From: Vibrio coralliilyticus ATCC BAA-450
GTDB taxonomy: Bacteria > Pseudomonadota > Gammaproteobacteria > Enterobacterales > Vibrionaceae
Length of the DNA stretch: 64,000 bases
NCBI RefSeq assembly: GCF_000176135.1
Contig: NZ_ACZN01000016.1
Span: forward strand, 855,233-919,232
Direction: 5' to 3'
This document shows positions 1-7,581 of this stretch, in pieces; within the stretch, counting starts at the first letter, position 1; every line of letters begins with the position of its first letter. Both the position numbers and the translations under genes were made by a program. The notes beneath the pieces were generated by a model. It made no database searches, was not told the DNA's origin, and saw only the letters and a program-made list of their open reading frames with translations.

Positions 1-897
1 GAAATGACAGATTTAGCCGTTTCACTTAACTCCTTGTTTACGCATTTGCAGGACATTATTAGGAAATTCGCCGAAGCTACAGAGAATCTGAATAACAATA
101 CGCAAAGCATGGCAGGTAACATGAATAGTACCCGTGATGCAGTGCAAGATCAGAACCACCGTACGGAATCTGTTGCTACTGCCGTCAACGAAATGAGTGC
201 TTCGATTGCCGAGGTAGCTCAGTTTGCAAGTCGAGCAGCGGAGTTTGTGAAAAATGCCAACGATACTGGTAGTGAAGGTGTTGGAATCGGTCGTAACCTT
301 GGTAGTGAAATTTCACGTCTTAACGAAGAAATGAAAACTGCCGTCGATGCGATAGGGCGTCTGCATCATGAGAGCAATTCAATTGCTGAAGTTTTGGATG
401 TGATTCAAGGTATCGCAGAACAAACTAACCTACTGGCGCTCAATGCAGCCATTGAGGCGGCGCGAGCGGGTGAACAAGGGCGCGGTTTTGCGGTTGTGGC
501 TGATGAGGTTCGCTCACTTGCTGGTCGAACTCAGTCGTCAACAGAAGAAATTCGCGAAAAGATCGAATCCTTGCAACGAGAAACCAACGAAGTATCAAAG
601 AGTATTGAAAATGCAAACAATACGGTATCGCAAGGCGTGGATACGTGTGATCAGAACGCGGGTATGCTTGAGCAGATAGTTACCATGCTCAACGATCTGA
701 ATGAAATGAATGTGCAGATTGCAGCAGCAACCGAAGAGCAAAAAGCGGTAACTGACGAAATTAGTGGCAGTATTACTTCGATTGCGGACGCATCTTCTGC
801 AGTGTCTAGTCAGGTCAGTGATGTAGATCATGTGCTGCAAGGTCTATCTTCTCAAGCCGAGCAGCTTAATGCGGAAGTATCGCAGTTTAAGTATTAA
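1..897 (+). CDS. Methyl-accepting chemotaxis protein, 3' part (5' end outside window)
   Basis: This is the cytoplasmic signalling half of a chemoreceptor, which controls CheA kinase activity in polar arrays. The reading frame is already open at base 1, so the sensory domain, membrane segments and HAMP lie upstream of the window; the Met at base 4 is unlikely to be the real start. The hallmark hairpin tip is present around residues 137-175 ([20 protein letters not shown], then [12 protein letters not shown]), flanked by long heptad-type helices. No C-terminal CheR pentapeptide is seen; the protein ends in QFKY. A strong terminator follows the stop codon. The ligand cannot be guessed from this part. 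Confidence 0.95.
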   Translation, partial: EMTDLAVSLNSLFTHLQDIIRKFAEATENLNNNTQSMAGNMNSTRDAVQDQNHRTESVATAVNEMSASIAEVAQFASRAAEFVKNANDTGSEGVGIGRNLGSEISRLNEEMKTAVDAIGRLHHESNSIAEVLDVIQGIAEQTNLLALNAAIEAARAGEQGRGFAVVADEVRSLAGRTQSSTEEIREKIESLQRETNEVSKSIENANNTVSQGVDTCDQNAGMLEQIVTMLNDLNEMNVQIAAATEEQKAVTDEISGSITSIADASSAVSSQVSDVDHVLQGLSSQAEQLNAEVSQFKY

Positions 898-910
898 GAC
901 TACACAAATG

Positions 911-936
911 GCCGACTCACTGAGAGTCGGCTTTTT
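911..936 (+). terminator. Intrinsic terminator after the chemoreceptor gene
   Basis: An 8-bp perfect stem (GCCGACTC/GAGTCGGC, 911-918 and 924-931) with a 5-nt loop is followed by five T. It overlaps by two bases the stop-codon end of the convergent GGDEF gene. Confidence 0.85.
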
Positions 937-1903
937 ACTTCTTACTCTGTTTATTTTGATACATAGCTTTGTCTGACTGAGCGATAAGATCTTCAAGGCA
1001 GGGTGCGCCAAAACAGTCTTCGATATGAGATCCAATACTTAAACTAGTCAAACTCAGCGATTCTTTGTCTTTGGTCTGGGCTAGGTATTCAGCCGAAACC
1101 CGAGCCGCGAGTTGTTTTAGCTCTCTTCGTGTATTGAGCAGCGAAAGTACAACGAATTCATCTCCGCCTAAGCGAGCGATAACGTCACTTTGTCTACACG
1201 CCTCTCTTAAAGTTTGAGCTAGTATGAGTATGCATTGGTCTCCTGACTCATGACCACCTTTATCATTGACCTGCTTTAAGTTGTCAATATCGATATAGAG
1301 CATTCCGATAGCTTGCTGATATCTCGGCGCATCTTTTATTTTCTGCTCTCCGAGCAAAGTTAACCCTCGCCGGTTAAATGTGTTAGTTAAATCATCTTTT
1401 AAGGCTAGTTCTTCAGCTTCTTGGAGCCGACAAGCGGTATCTAAATCTAATGTGACCAATCGAGCGAGCTGGCACAACATTCTAATTAGGGTTTTGTCAT
1501 ACGAAGTTGCATTGGTATCGATAACGCAAATGGAACCAAAAGGCTTACCATTTGGCCAAAAAATAGGTATTCCGCAGTAAGAACGAACGGCACCCTCTGC
1601 GACAGGGGGCGCAGCAGACCAAACTTCATGGGTTGCTGCACTTGGTACGTATAGATCTTGTCGTGTTTCGACCATATGGCGACAGAAGCTTTTCATGTTC
1701 CATGGCCAGTTCATTTGCGCTTCTAAGTAGTGATCTGGATTCTGGCTCGATACAACCACATTAAACTCGTCATTTCTAAGTTGGACGATTGCTCCGGTTG
1801 CCGCTCCAAATAAATCAGCCAGCAGATTAACCATTTCCTGCCACTTTGATAGGTCAATCAGTTGTGCGTCCGGATTGGTTAAACATTGCTGTGTATCTAC
1901 CAT
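935..1903 (-). CDS. GAF-GGDEF diguanylate cyclase
   Basis: A predicted soluble c-di-GMP synthase of 322 residues. The N-terminal half (about 20-150) has GAF-type features, including SYCGIPIFWPNGKPFGSICV. The C-terminal GGDEF domain (about 165-320) has an intact active-site motif, LGGDEFVV, preceded by the usual Mg/GTP-site segment YIDIDNLKQVND. There is no transmembrane segment or signal peptide, so it is expected in the cytoplasm sensing a small molecule or redox cue. An AGGGAA ribosome site lies 8-9 bases before the ATG. The architecture is the same as that of the protein at 42185-43156 (same length, same GAF signature), so the two are probably paralogs. Confidence 0.9.
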   Translation of the reverse strand: MVDTQQCLTNPDAQLIDLSKWQEMVNLLADLFGAATGAIVQLRNDEFNVVVSSQNPDHYLEAQMNWPWNMKSFCRHMVETRQDLYVPSAATHEVWSAAPPVAEGAVRSYCGIPIFWPNGKPFGSICVIDTNATSYDKTLIRMLCQLARLVTLDLDTACRLQEAEELALKDDLTNTFNRRGLTLLGEQKIKDAPRYQQAIGMLYIDIDNLKQVNDKGGHESGDQCILILAQTLREACRQSDVIARLGGDEFVVLSLLNTRRELKQLAARVSAEYLAQTKDKESLSLTSLSIGSHIEDCFGAPCLEDLIAQSDKAMYQNKQSKK

Positions 1904-2030
1904 TTGTTCTTCCCTAAATGCTGTACTGTTAGTTTATTATAGAGCGCCATTATAGAGTTTTTGAGGAATAAACACCTTTTTAATTATGAATCAATATCAT
2001 AGACTTAATCTGTTTTAACAGGAGTGAAAA

Positions 2031-2375
2031 ATGGAATTAAGTGTATTTATTGAACAATTGAATCAAAGCCCAGCGACGGTCCAGTTTGAACAGTCAATGG
2101 CAGTGATTGACGCAAATTACGAGTTTACGCCAACGGCCTTCATCAATGGCGAAACGAAGAATGAAGCCAACCAAAACAATGGATCGTGCAAAATATTCGC
2201 GTTCGCTCAGTTGAATCAGCTAACTGAGCAGGACACCTTAGCGTGCTTTGGTCGCTTTTATCGTGAAGATGTCCTTCAGAATCCAGACGGCGACGATCAC
2301 GCCAATATCCGTAATTTTATTAAGTTTGGTTGGCAAGGTATTCAATTCGAATCAGATGCACTTGTTAGTAAATGA
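2031..2375 (+). CDS. HopJ-family protein
   Basis: A 114-residue cytoplasmic protein of the HopJ family, named after a Pseudomonas type III effector but found as a small housekeeping protein in many Vibrio. Support is the overall length and the family-like motifs FTPTAFING near residue 35 and the central block CFGRFYREDV...NPDGDDHANIRNFIKFGW (about 77-103). There is no signal peptide and no type III system nearby, so an effector role is not supported here. An AGGAG ribosome site precedes the ATG. The molecular function is unknown. It is a single gene ending in its own terminator. Confidence 0.8.
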   Translation: MELSVFIEQLNQSPATVQFEQSMAVIDANYEFTPTAFINGETKNEANQNNGSCKIFAFAQLNQLTEQDTLACFGRFYREDVLQNPDGDDHANIRNFIKFGWQGIQFESDALVSK

Positions 2376-2382
2376 TGGATCT

Positions 2383-2405
2383 AGGAGCGTTATCGCTCCT
2401 TTTTT
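2383..2405 (+). terminator. Intrinsic terminator after the HopJ-family gene
   Basis: A 7-bp stem (AGGAGCG/CGCTCCT) with a 4-nt loop is followed by five T. Confidence 0.8.
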
Positions 2406-2419
2406 ATAGGTGAATGAAT

Positions 2420-2776
2420 ATGAATAACAAACAGCTTGCTGAGTATCTGGACACCTTTATGAGCGCAGAATCTGATTATCCTTTTGGCCCTGAGGCGTTA
2501 GTCTACAAAGTGAAAGGAAAAATGTTCGCCATTTTGTCGATGAGAGAAGGGCGCGAATACGTAACTGTAAAAGTAAAGCCTGAAGATGGTGAAGTGCTAA
2601 CCTCCCAATTCGCAGACATTACACCGGGATACCATACAAATAAAAGGCACTGGGTGACGGTTTACTATCCCGGCGACGTCGAAGATGGACTGATTCAGGA
2701 CCTTTGTGAACGCTCATATGAACTGATTGTGAGTAAATTACCCAAAGCACAAAGGGCAGTGTTGGGATACGATTAG
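2420..2776 (+). CDS. MmcQ/YjbR-family protein
   Basis: A 118-residue protein of the MmcQ/YjbR (DUF419) family, which has a CyaY-like alpha/beta fold sometimes described as DNA-binding; the physiological role is not established. Family features are the N-terminal YPFGPEALVYKVKGKMFAI segment (after about residue 20) and the block PGYHTNKRHWVTV with the conserved His/Lys/Trp. An ATG also exists six bases earlier at 2414, but the AGG of the ribosome site (2408-2410) lies nine bases before 2420, so 2420 is preferred. Confidence 0.8.
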   Translation: MNNKQLAEYLDTFMSAESDYPFGPEALVYKVKGKMFAILSMREGREYVTVKVKPEDGEVLTSQFADITPGYHTNKRHWVTVYYPGDVEDGLIQDLCERSYELIVSKLPKAQRAVLGYD

Positions 2777-2867
2777 AGTTGAGTTGTGCAAAAACTCGCA
2801 GGTTAGATCAAATAAGCAACCATTTGATTTAAATGTCAGCAATCAAACAGGAAAAAGATATTTTTGT

Positions 2868-2896
2868 TTGACTCTCATCGCTCAATCCGTAAAGTA
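2868..2896 (+). promoter_or_regulatory. Probable sigma70 promoter of tRNA-Cys copy 1
   Basis: A -35-like TTGACT (2868-2873) and a -10-like TAAAGT (2890-2895) are 16 bases apart and lie about 45 bases before the mature tRNA. The element CTCAATCCGTAAAGTA is nearly repeated before the tRNA-Leu gene as CTCAATCCGTTAAAGTA (about 4701-4717), which suggests a shared tRNA promoter type. Confidence 0.5.
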
Positions 2897-2939
2897 TGCA
2901 TCGAACGCAGCGGTGGGTAACTAAAGCGTTAAAAGAAAA

Positions 2940-3013
2940 GGCGCGTTGGCAGAGTGGCTATGCAGCGGATTGCAAATCCGTGGACCTCGGTTCGACTCCG
3001 GGACGCGCCTCCA
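2940..3013 (+). tRNA. tRNA-Cys (GCA), copy 1
   Basis: A 74-nt cloverleaf with acceptor GGCGCGT, anticodon loop TTGCAAA (anticodon GCA at 2972-2974), T-arm GGTTCGACTCC and encoded CCA. The sequence is identical to the copy at 4877-4950, including the CATTCT just after CCA. Confidence 0.97.
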
Positions 3014-3099
3014 TTCTTTTGCTCTTCTCATTACATATCACATAAAATCACTTTCTCAATACTAAATAGAAAACCACATCCTTGTAGTTTATTAGCTGA

Positions 3100-3639
3100 T
3101 TACAAATCGTTTGACGTTAAGAAGACAGATTTGTCGACTTTAGAAAAGATATCTTGATAAGTTTTGGCACTATAAACAGGTTGAGACCACGACGTGCCGC
3201 CAGTATTGGTCAGTGCTTTAGCAACGATGTTCAAACGAACACGAACTGACTGGGATTTTTCCTGTACAGTTGCTGAAACTTCTACACGTCTAACCGTTTG
3301 ATAGGTACCAGAGCCAGGCCCATAGAAGAAATCATTAAAGCTTTTTGTACCGTTATCAAGCTCATCCAATTCCATCGCCGCAGTAACTAACCCGAGTTCT
3401 GGCTCGACAACAGTGAGGATGTAGCCTTCGTCTTGAAGAGCCCCTATCACTGCGCGAAGCACGTTTCGCTCCGATTGTTCAGAGTATTCACGGGTTTGCA
3501 TCTGACGTACTTGAAGTTGAGTCATTTCTGGTTGCTGGGGACGTGTCGATGACGCGCATCCGGCTAATAGCGTCAAAACAAGCAGCGCGAATAGCCAGCG
3601 ATGGTGACTAGAACGTAGACGAGTGATACTTAAAGTCAT
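3100..3639 (-). CDS. Predicted lipoprotein, unknown function
   Basis: A 179-residue protein with a lipoprotein signal sequence: a basic N-terminus, a hydrophobic core FALLVLTLLAG, and lipobox LAGC near residue 28. The mature part is a soluble alpha/beta domain of about 150 residues with no family I can name; the segment LRAVIGALQDEGYILTVVEPELGLVTA is its most distinctive stretch and resembles domains that fold like small periplasmic assembly modules. It overlaps the upstream lipoprotein gene by 32 bases on the same strand, so the two are probably translationally coupled and may work together in the outer membrane. An AAGGGA ribosome site precedes the ATG. Confidence 0.75.
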   Translation of the reverse strand: MTLSITRLRSSHHRWLFALLVLTLLAGCASSTRPQQPEMTQLQVRQMQTREYSEQSERNVLRAVIGALQDEGYILTVVEPELGLVTAAMELDELDNGTKSFNDFFYGPGSGTYQTVRRVEVSATVQEKSQSVRVRLNIVAKALTNTGGTSWSQPVYSAKTYQDIFSKVDKSVFLTSNDL

Positions 3640-4063
3640 CTACTATCCCTTCTTTAAAGTTGATGATTACTGTAAGTGTCTTCTGAGTAGTTGAAGTCAC
3701 GCCAGTTTGCTCTTCATAGCCTGCGGACGCACCTCCGAGAAGTGGATATTTCCCGCCTTTGCCACCGAGAATGAGCGCAGAAACGCCACCGGAACTGGTT
3801 GAGTACGCTGTTTGTGTGCTTATTTTGTCGTAGATCCAGCTTTCTTTGTCTGTACCACCACCAGTAACGATGTTTGGCGAGCCAAGCACTGAAGCCACAT
3901 CTGCTTGCGTCATGCCCTGACGAATCTCTTTCTGTACTGTTCCCACTGTTGTCGTTGATTCGACATTGTTCGGCAGCGAGTTCGCGTGCTCAGATGTACT
4001 TTTGCAGCCTACGAGTAGTAGGCTTCCCGCAGCAAGAGCGATAAGTGTATTGATGTTTTTCAC
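3608..4063 (-). CDS. Lipoprotein with SmpA/OmlA (BamE)-like domain
   Basis: A 151-residue predicted lipoprotein. The signal sequence ends in the lipobox LVGC (Cys20). Residues about 45-75 contain the BamE-type signature QKEIRQGMTQADVASVLGSPNIV, typical of small outer-membrane lipoproteins that support protein assembly. The middle has a Gly-rich stretch (SSGGVSALILGGKGGKYPLLGG), which is unusual for BamE and could be a flexible or membrane-contacting loop. It is the first gene of a two-gene operon with the overlapping lipoprotein gene downstream. It is not the housekeeping bamE, which is normally shorter and elsewhere. Confidence 0.75.
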   Translation of the reverse strand: MKNINTLIALAAGSLLLVGCKSTSEHANSLPNNVESTTTVGTVQKEIRQGMTQADVASVLGSPNIVTGGGTDKESWIYDKISTQTAYSTSSGGVSALILGGKGGKYPLLGGASAGYEEQTGVTSTTQKTLTVIINFKEGIVDDFKYHSSTF

Positions 4064-4777
4064 TTGAATATCTCTTTGTTAAATTCCGGTTGGATATTGT
4101 TGTAATTATTAGACTTTCAGGAGCTTGCACAATGCGCTGTCTGAAATTGAAAACAATAACGCAAGATTAATGAGCGTTTAGTTTGCTTCCTGCGATAGGC
4201 TAACGAATATTTATAAAATATCCTCTAATAAATTAGGGAATTTAGATTTCGGTTCATTTATGAGACGGATAAAGTGATGGTTTAAAAATTGATAAGAACT
4301 TTAGCTACAGCTTAATAGCGAATTTATCAAAGCGAGAATTGGCTATGTGACTCAACAACATGGTGAGTATGTTGCCAAAACCATATTGACCCAGCGGAGA
4401 AACAAAAACCAAAGGTTACAATCGAAACCCACTTAGGGCTTTGTTACCTACGGGGCAGAGAACAGGCGTTGCGGATCTGCTTTTTGCGGTCACCACATTA
4501 AAGCCTCTCGTTAATATTAAGCAGAAAGATTTGTTTATCAGCAAAGTGTATAAAGCTTTCAGCGCCTGACATTTTTGTATGCCAACGAGTGGAAAAAGAA
4601 TTTGGCGGGCATCTTTTGCGCAAAGTGATCGTCAATTGCTCTGCAAAGTGTGGTTTTTAACCATTTGAATCAAAAAGACAAAATTTTTATTGATCTCAAA
4701 TCTCAATCCGTTAAAGTACGCCTCGTTCTCACGGCACAGGCCAGTGAGAGATGGTGTTACCATCGCATGATTGCGTT
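4064..4777. other. Gene-free stretch with a possible decayed coding remnant
   Basis: No convincing complete gene. The first part carries the divergent promoter region of the lipoprotein pair. On the plus strand, about 4435-4569 has a 45-codon open stretch without its own start, reading ...LLPTGQRTGVADLLFAV..., and ending in TGA. It looks like the 3' end of a lost gene, but I do not recognise the family. The last 90 bases hold the tRNA promoter. Confidence 0.4.
4690..4716 (+). promoter_or_regulatory. Probable sigma70 promoter of the tRNA-Leu/tRNA-Cys unit
   Basis: A -35-like TTGATC near 4690 and a -10-like TAAAGT near 4711-4716 lie about 60 bases before tRNA-Leu. The element is shared with the promoter of the first tRNA-Cys. 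Confidence 0.5.
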
Positions 4778-4864
4778 GCCCTGGTGGTGGAATTGGTAGA
4801 CACAAGGGATTTAAAATCCCTCGGCGTTCGCGCTGTGCCGGTTCAAGTCCGGCCCGGGGCACCA
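4778..4864 (+). tRNA. tRNA-Leu (UAA)
   Basis: An 87-nt class II tRNA: acceptor GCCCTGG pairs with CCGGGGC (one G-U), anticodon loop TTTAAAA (anticodon TAA at 4812-4814), a long variable arm (CGGCGTTCGCGCTGTG), and encoded ACCA. It is co-transcribed with the tRNA-Cys 12 bases downstream. Confidence 0.96.
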
Positions 4865-4876
4865 TCTAAAAAATGA

Positions 4877-4950
4877 GGCGCGTTGGCAGAGTGGCTATGC
4901 AGCGGATTGCAAATCCGTGGACCTCGGTTCGACTCCGGGACGCGCCTCCA
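4877..4950 (+). tRNA. tRNA-Cys (GCA), copy 2
   Basis: A 74-nt tRNA with anticodon GCA at 4909-4911, identical base for base to copy 1 at 2940-3013. It is the second gene of a tRNA-Leu/tRNA-Cys unit that ends in a terminator at 4970-4992. Confidence 0.97.
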
Positions 4951-4969
4951 TTCTCTACGAGAATACAGT

Positions 4970-4992
4970 AACCAGCTTTGGCTGGTTTTTTT
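4970..4992 (+). terminator. Terminator of the tRNA-Leu/tRNA-Cys unit
   Basis: A 7-bp stem AACCAGC/GCTGGTT with loop TTTG is followed by five or more T. Confidence 0.85.
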
Positions 4993-5054
4993 GTATCTGC
5001 GTATCGAAAAAATCATTTTAGATAGTGGTTTATTATTGTTTGATTGTACTCTCC

Positions 5055-7454
5055 TCAGTTTGAACAACCTCTTCCGTTCGGTATTCCATTACCAGAAAAC
5101 TCAACTCTTAAACGCTCGACCGAGTTCAGATACTGATTATTATCTACATTGTTATGATCAAAATTGTTAAGTGTGACGTTCCAGTTAGTGAACGGTGTTG
5201 GTTCGAAGTAGGCGTATGCGAATTTATCTGATAATGCCCCATCGGTTATGATGCTGACCTGATTGCTTAAAGCGTCGTCAAGACGGTAGTAGAAGGCACG
5301 TGTCAGCGGATTCGCGCTGAACTTAAAGTCTTCACGTTCAAATCGGTCGTAATAGATACCACCATTTGAGATGCTCAGGTTGAACTGCTTGCCATAAGGA
5401 AGATTTTCACCCTCAAAGAAGACACGGATCTTATCGAGTCTAACTCGGTCAAACGCACAGAACTGAGATTGTTCGAGTGGCACATTGAAATTAAATTCTC
5501 CCGTTTTCACCAAAGCTGCGATTTGTTCCGGGTCATCAACGATGAAGTTGTCGATGTTGAAATCCTGTGGTGCTGGCTGGAATCGATTCAGAGCATTGAC
5601 GTACTCGTTTTCAATGGCTGCTAAATCAAACTGATAGTCAAGATAGGTTTTGTTCAGGCTTGGTTTAATGTCGCTGTCTTTAAGTGCCCAATATTCATAG
5701 GCTGCGACGTAGTTTGAAAGTGCTACAAACATAGGTCGTTTGAAGTGGAGCGAAACACGTGCCAATTCCTGCTCAACTTTCTCTAGTGCATTGCTGTCAT
5801 CAGAGGCATTCGCAATGAGCTGATTCAGACGCTCTTTCTGATTAATGGTCACTTTACGTGTTAAAAGGAGATCAACCAGCTTGGCTTGTTCCTGAACAAG
5901 ATTGAGCTGTGAAGCGTTAATTGCTTTACCAAGCAAAACCTGTTTTTCCAACTCAAGCAGGTAGACTCGTGCCCCTTTAATGCCAAGAGAATCCGCGTAG
6001 CGTAGGTTACTTCTAACCTCTGCTATCATAAGGTCCCAGGCCAAGTTACTTTCATTCAAAGAAGGCACCGCGAAATCGAAAGAATCCATCGTTTCCGAGA
6101 TACGCTGCATCTTAATTGTGGATTTCACTTCAGTTGTCAGAGACGCGATACCCGCGACTGTTTTTGTAATGCTATCGATAATACCTGTCACATTCTTTAC
6201 GTTAGTCACGAGGTTTTTAGCTTTATCAAGAGCTTCTGGTGTTTTAGCCAATTGTTCGGTGACATCGTTTATGCCTGACAAGTTACCCGTAAACACGCCG
6301 CTGACCGCGCTACCAATTTCTGCGATGGCTTTGAATATTGCTAACGCCGCGTTAAGCTGCTGCTGAGTTTTCCATACTTCAACGCCATAGAGGTAATCAC
6401 TGCGAGCACTTAAAGCGGTGAGTTCTTGAGTTTTGTACTGGCTTTCCACCTCAGTGACACTATCAAGCAGCTTGGCAATGTTTTGTTCTGACTGTTCAAC
6501 AACAGCGTTCTGAGATTGTAAAACATCTTCGATATTGCCTAGTGCGAGTTGAGCGTTTTCAATCTTATCTTCAACCCGAGTATTTCGGTCCGCAACGACA
6601 TCGCGTTTTTGCTCAAAAGCGATCATCGCATCAAGATATGCTTTGTATTTGTCCTGATAGAGTGAACGATCAAGGTAAGGAACGAAGTTGTCAGAACGAC
6701 TGCTCAAATCAGTAAACTGTTTGAACGCAACGGTTTGTAAGTACAGATCAGTCAGTATTGGATCATCAGATACTGTCGTGCCTGCATTACGCATACTACG
6801 CTCTACCCAGTTCAGCAAGGCTAGGCTAGTCTGAGGCTGTTCATCATACAGGCTGATGGCCATATCGAATGAACGGTTCACAATGTCTGAAAACTGCGAT
6901 TTTGCAAGCTGGAAGTTGGCGGCAAGGTCATCGGCAAGCTGTTGTTTGATGTAATGCTCGCCAGAGAGAATAATGGAAGTACCCGTACTTTCGCTGATTC
7001 CAATTGTGTCGGCAGTTACGCCTCCTTCTGGGGTGAAAGCGAGTACATTAAATGGCGTTTCCATTTCTTCTGCGATAACGGTAATTGAAGCCGCCGCACC
7101 TTGCTGACCCAGGACGAAAGTAGGGACGCCAGAACCAACAATTTTACGTGCAAAGATAACAATGTTCTGGTTATTCATCACCAGGTTGAAGTTATCGGTG
7201 ACTTCAAGAGTATCGGCAAAGATATACACTTTAGTGGGTTTAGTTTGATACAGATTTTGCTGTGTTACCCATTCTTTAAGATTAACGTACAGATCAGAAG
7301 TTGAACGAGTGATTGGGTCCGTTTTTGAGTATGGGCTATCAAGCCACTCCGGGTACTGTGTGTTTGCAGGCAGGTTATTGATGTCTAGCCAGTCAGAGGC
7401 CATAACCCCATTCGATACTGCTGCGGTAACAGCAAGTGCAAGGATTGTTTTCAT
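5055..7454 (-). CDS. Exported 799-residue protein, probable partner of the XaxA-like toxin
   Basis: I do not recognise a named family for the whole protein. It has a Sec signal peptide (MKTILALAVTAAVSNGVMAS, cleavage near residue 19-20). Residues about 70-160 are beta-rich, with alternating segments (VYIFADTLEVT, NIVIFARKIVG) like a small beta-helix or sandwich. Residues about 170-350 are long helices with coiled-coil character. A hydrophobic, Gly/Ala-rich segment at about 367-392 (LAIFKAIAEIGSAVSGVFTG) and another at 420-440 follow, then more helices to 625. Residues 655-799 form a beta-rich C-terminal domain containing two Cys (near 666 and 797). Long helices around a hydrophobic hairpin plus a beta domain is the plan of alpha-pore-forming toxins with a receptor-binding module. 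It lies 127 bases downstream of the XaxA-like gene on the same strand, with an AAGGA site before the ATG. The toxin role is inferred from context. Confidence 0.5.
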   Translation of the reverse strand: MKTILALAVTAAVSNGVMASDWLDINNLPANTQYPEWLDSPYSKTDPITRSTSDLYVNLKEWVTQQNLYQTKPTKVYIFADTLEVTDNFNLVMNNQNIVIFARKIVGSGVPTFVLGQQGAAASITVIAEEMETPFNVLAFTPEGGVTADTIGISESTGTSIILSGEHYIKQQLADDLAANFQLAKSQFSDIVNRSFDMAISLYDEQPQTSLALLNWVERSMRNAGTTVSDDPILTDLYLQTVAFKQFTDLSSRSDNFVPYLDRSLYQDKYKAYLDAMIAFEQKRDVVADRNTRVEDKIENAQLALGNIEDVLQSQNAVVEQSEQNIAKLLDSVTEVESQYKTQELTALSARSDYLYGVEVWKTQQQLNAALAIFKAIAEIGSAVSGVFTGNLSGINDVTEQLAKTPEALDKAKNLVTNVKNVTGIIDSITKTVAGIASLTTEVKSTIKMQRISETMDSFDFAVPSLNESNLAWDLMIAEVRSNLRYADSLGIKGARVYLLELEKQVLLGKAINASQLNLVQEQAKLVDLLLTRKVTINQKERLNQLIANASDDSNALEKVEQELARVSLHFKRPMFVALSNYVAAYEYWALKDSDIKPSLNKTYLDYQFDLAAIENEYVNALNRFQPAPQDFNIDNFIVDDPEQIAALVKTGEFNFNVPLEQSQFCAFDRVRLDKIRVFFEGENLPYGKQFNLSISNGGIYYDRFEREDFKFSANPLTRAFYYRLDDALSNQVSIITDGALSDKFAYAYFEPTPFTNWNVTLNNFDHNNVDNNQYLNSVERLRVEFSGNGIPNGRGCSN

Positions 7455-7458
7455 TTTT

Positions 7459-7537
7459 ATTTCCTTATGAGGTGCTACCCAAGCAAAATTTTGAGTAGCC
7501 TTTCCCGCACCCGGCGCGTAAGCGCGGGTGGGGAAGG
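7459..7537 (-). other. Intercistronic stem-loops in the toxin-like operon
   Basis: Between the two genes lies a long imperfect inverted repeat at about 7498-7537 (GC-rich, core GCGC-TTAC-GCGC on the minus strand, flanked by ACCCG/CGGGT and CCTT/AAGG arms with short bulges). Immediately before the second gene's ribosome site lies a smaller hairpin (GCTACTC/GGGTAGC). No T-run follows the large stem, so it looks more like an mRNA-processing or stability element than a terminator. It could set unequal amounts of the two proteins. Confidence 0.5.
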
Positions 7538-7581
7538 TATTTAGGGACTGAATCCCGTTATTGGTTTACGCCGGAATTGGG

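Noticed and set aside
2031..2375. HopJ protein as a type III effector
   Set aside because: No secretion genes nearby and the family is widespread in non-pathogens as a small cytoplasmic protein.
4435..4569. 45-codon plus-strand frame as an expressed gene
   Set aside because: It lacks a start codon and ribosome site; preceding codons in frame are interrupted, so it is reported only as possible decay.
3014..4876. Integrative element between the two tRNA-Cys copies
   Set aside because: No integrase, phage or plasmid gene; both flanking copies are full functional-looking tRNAs with own promoters.
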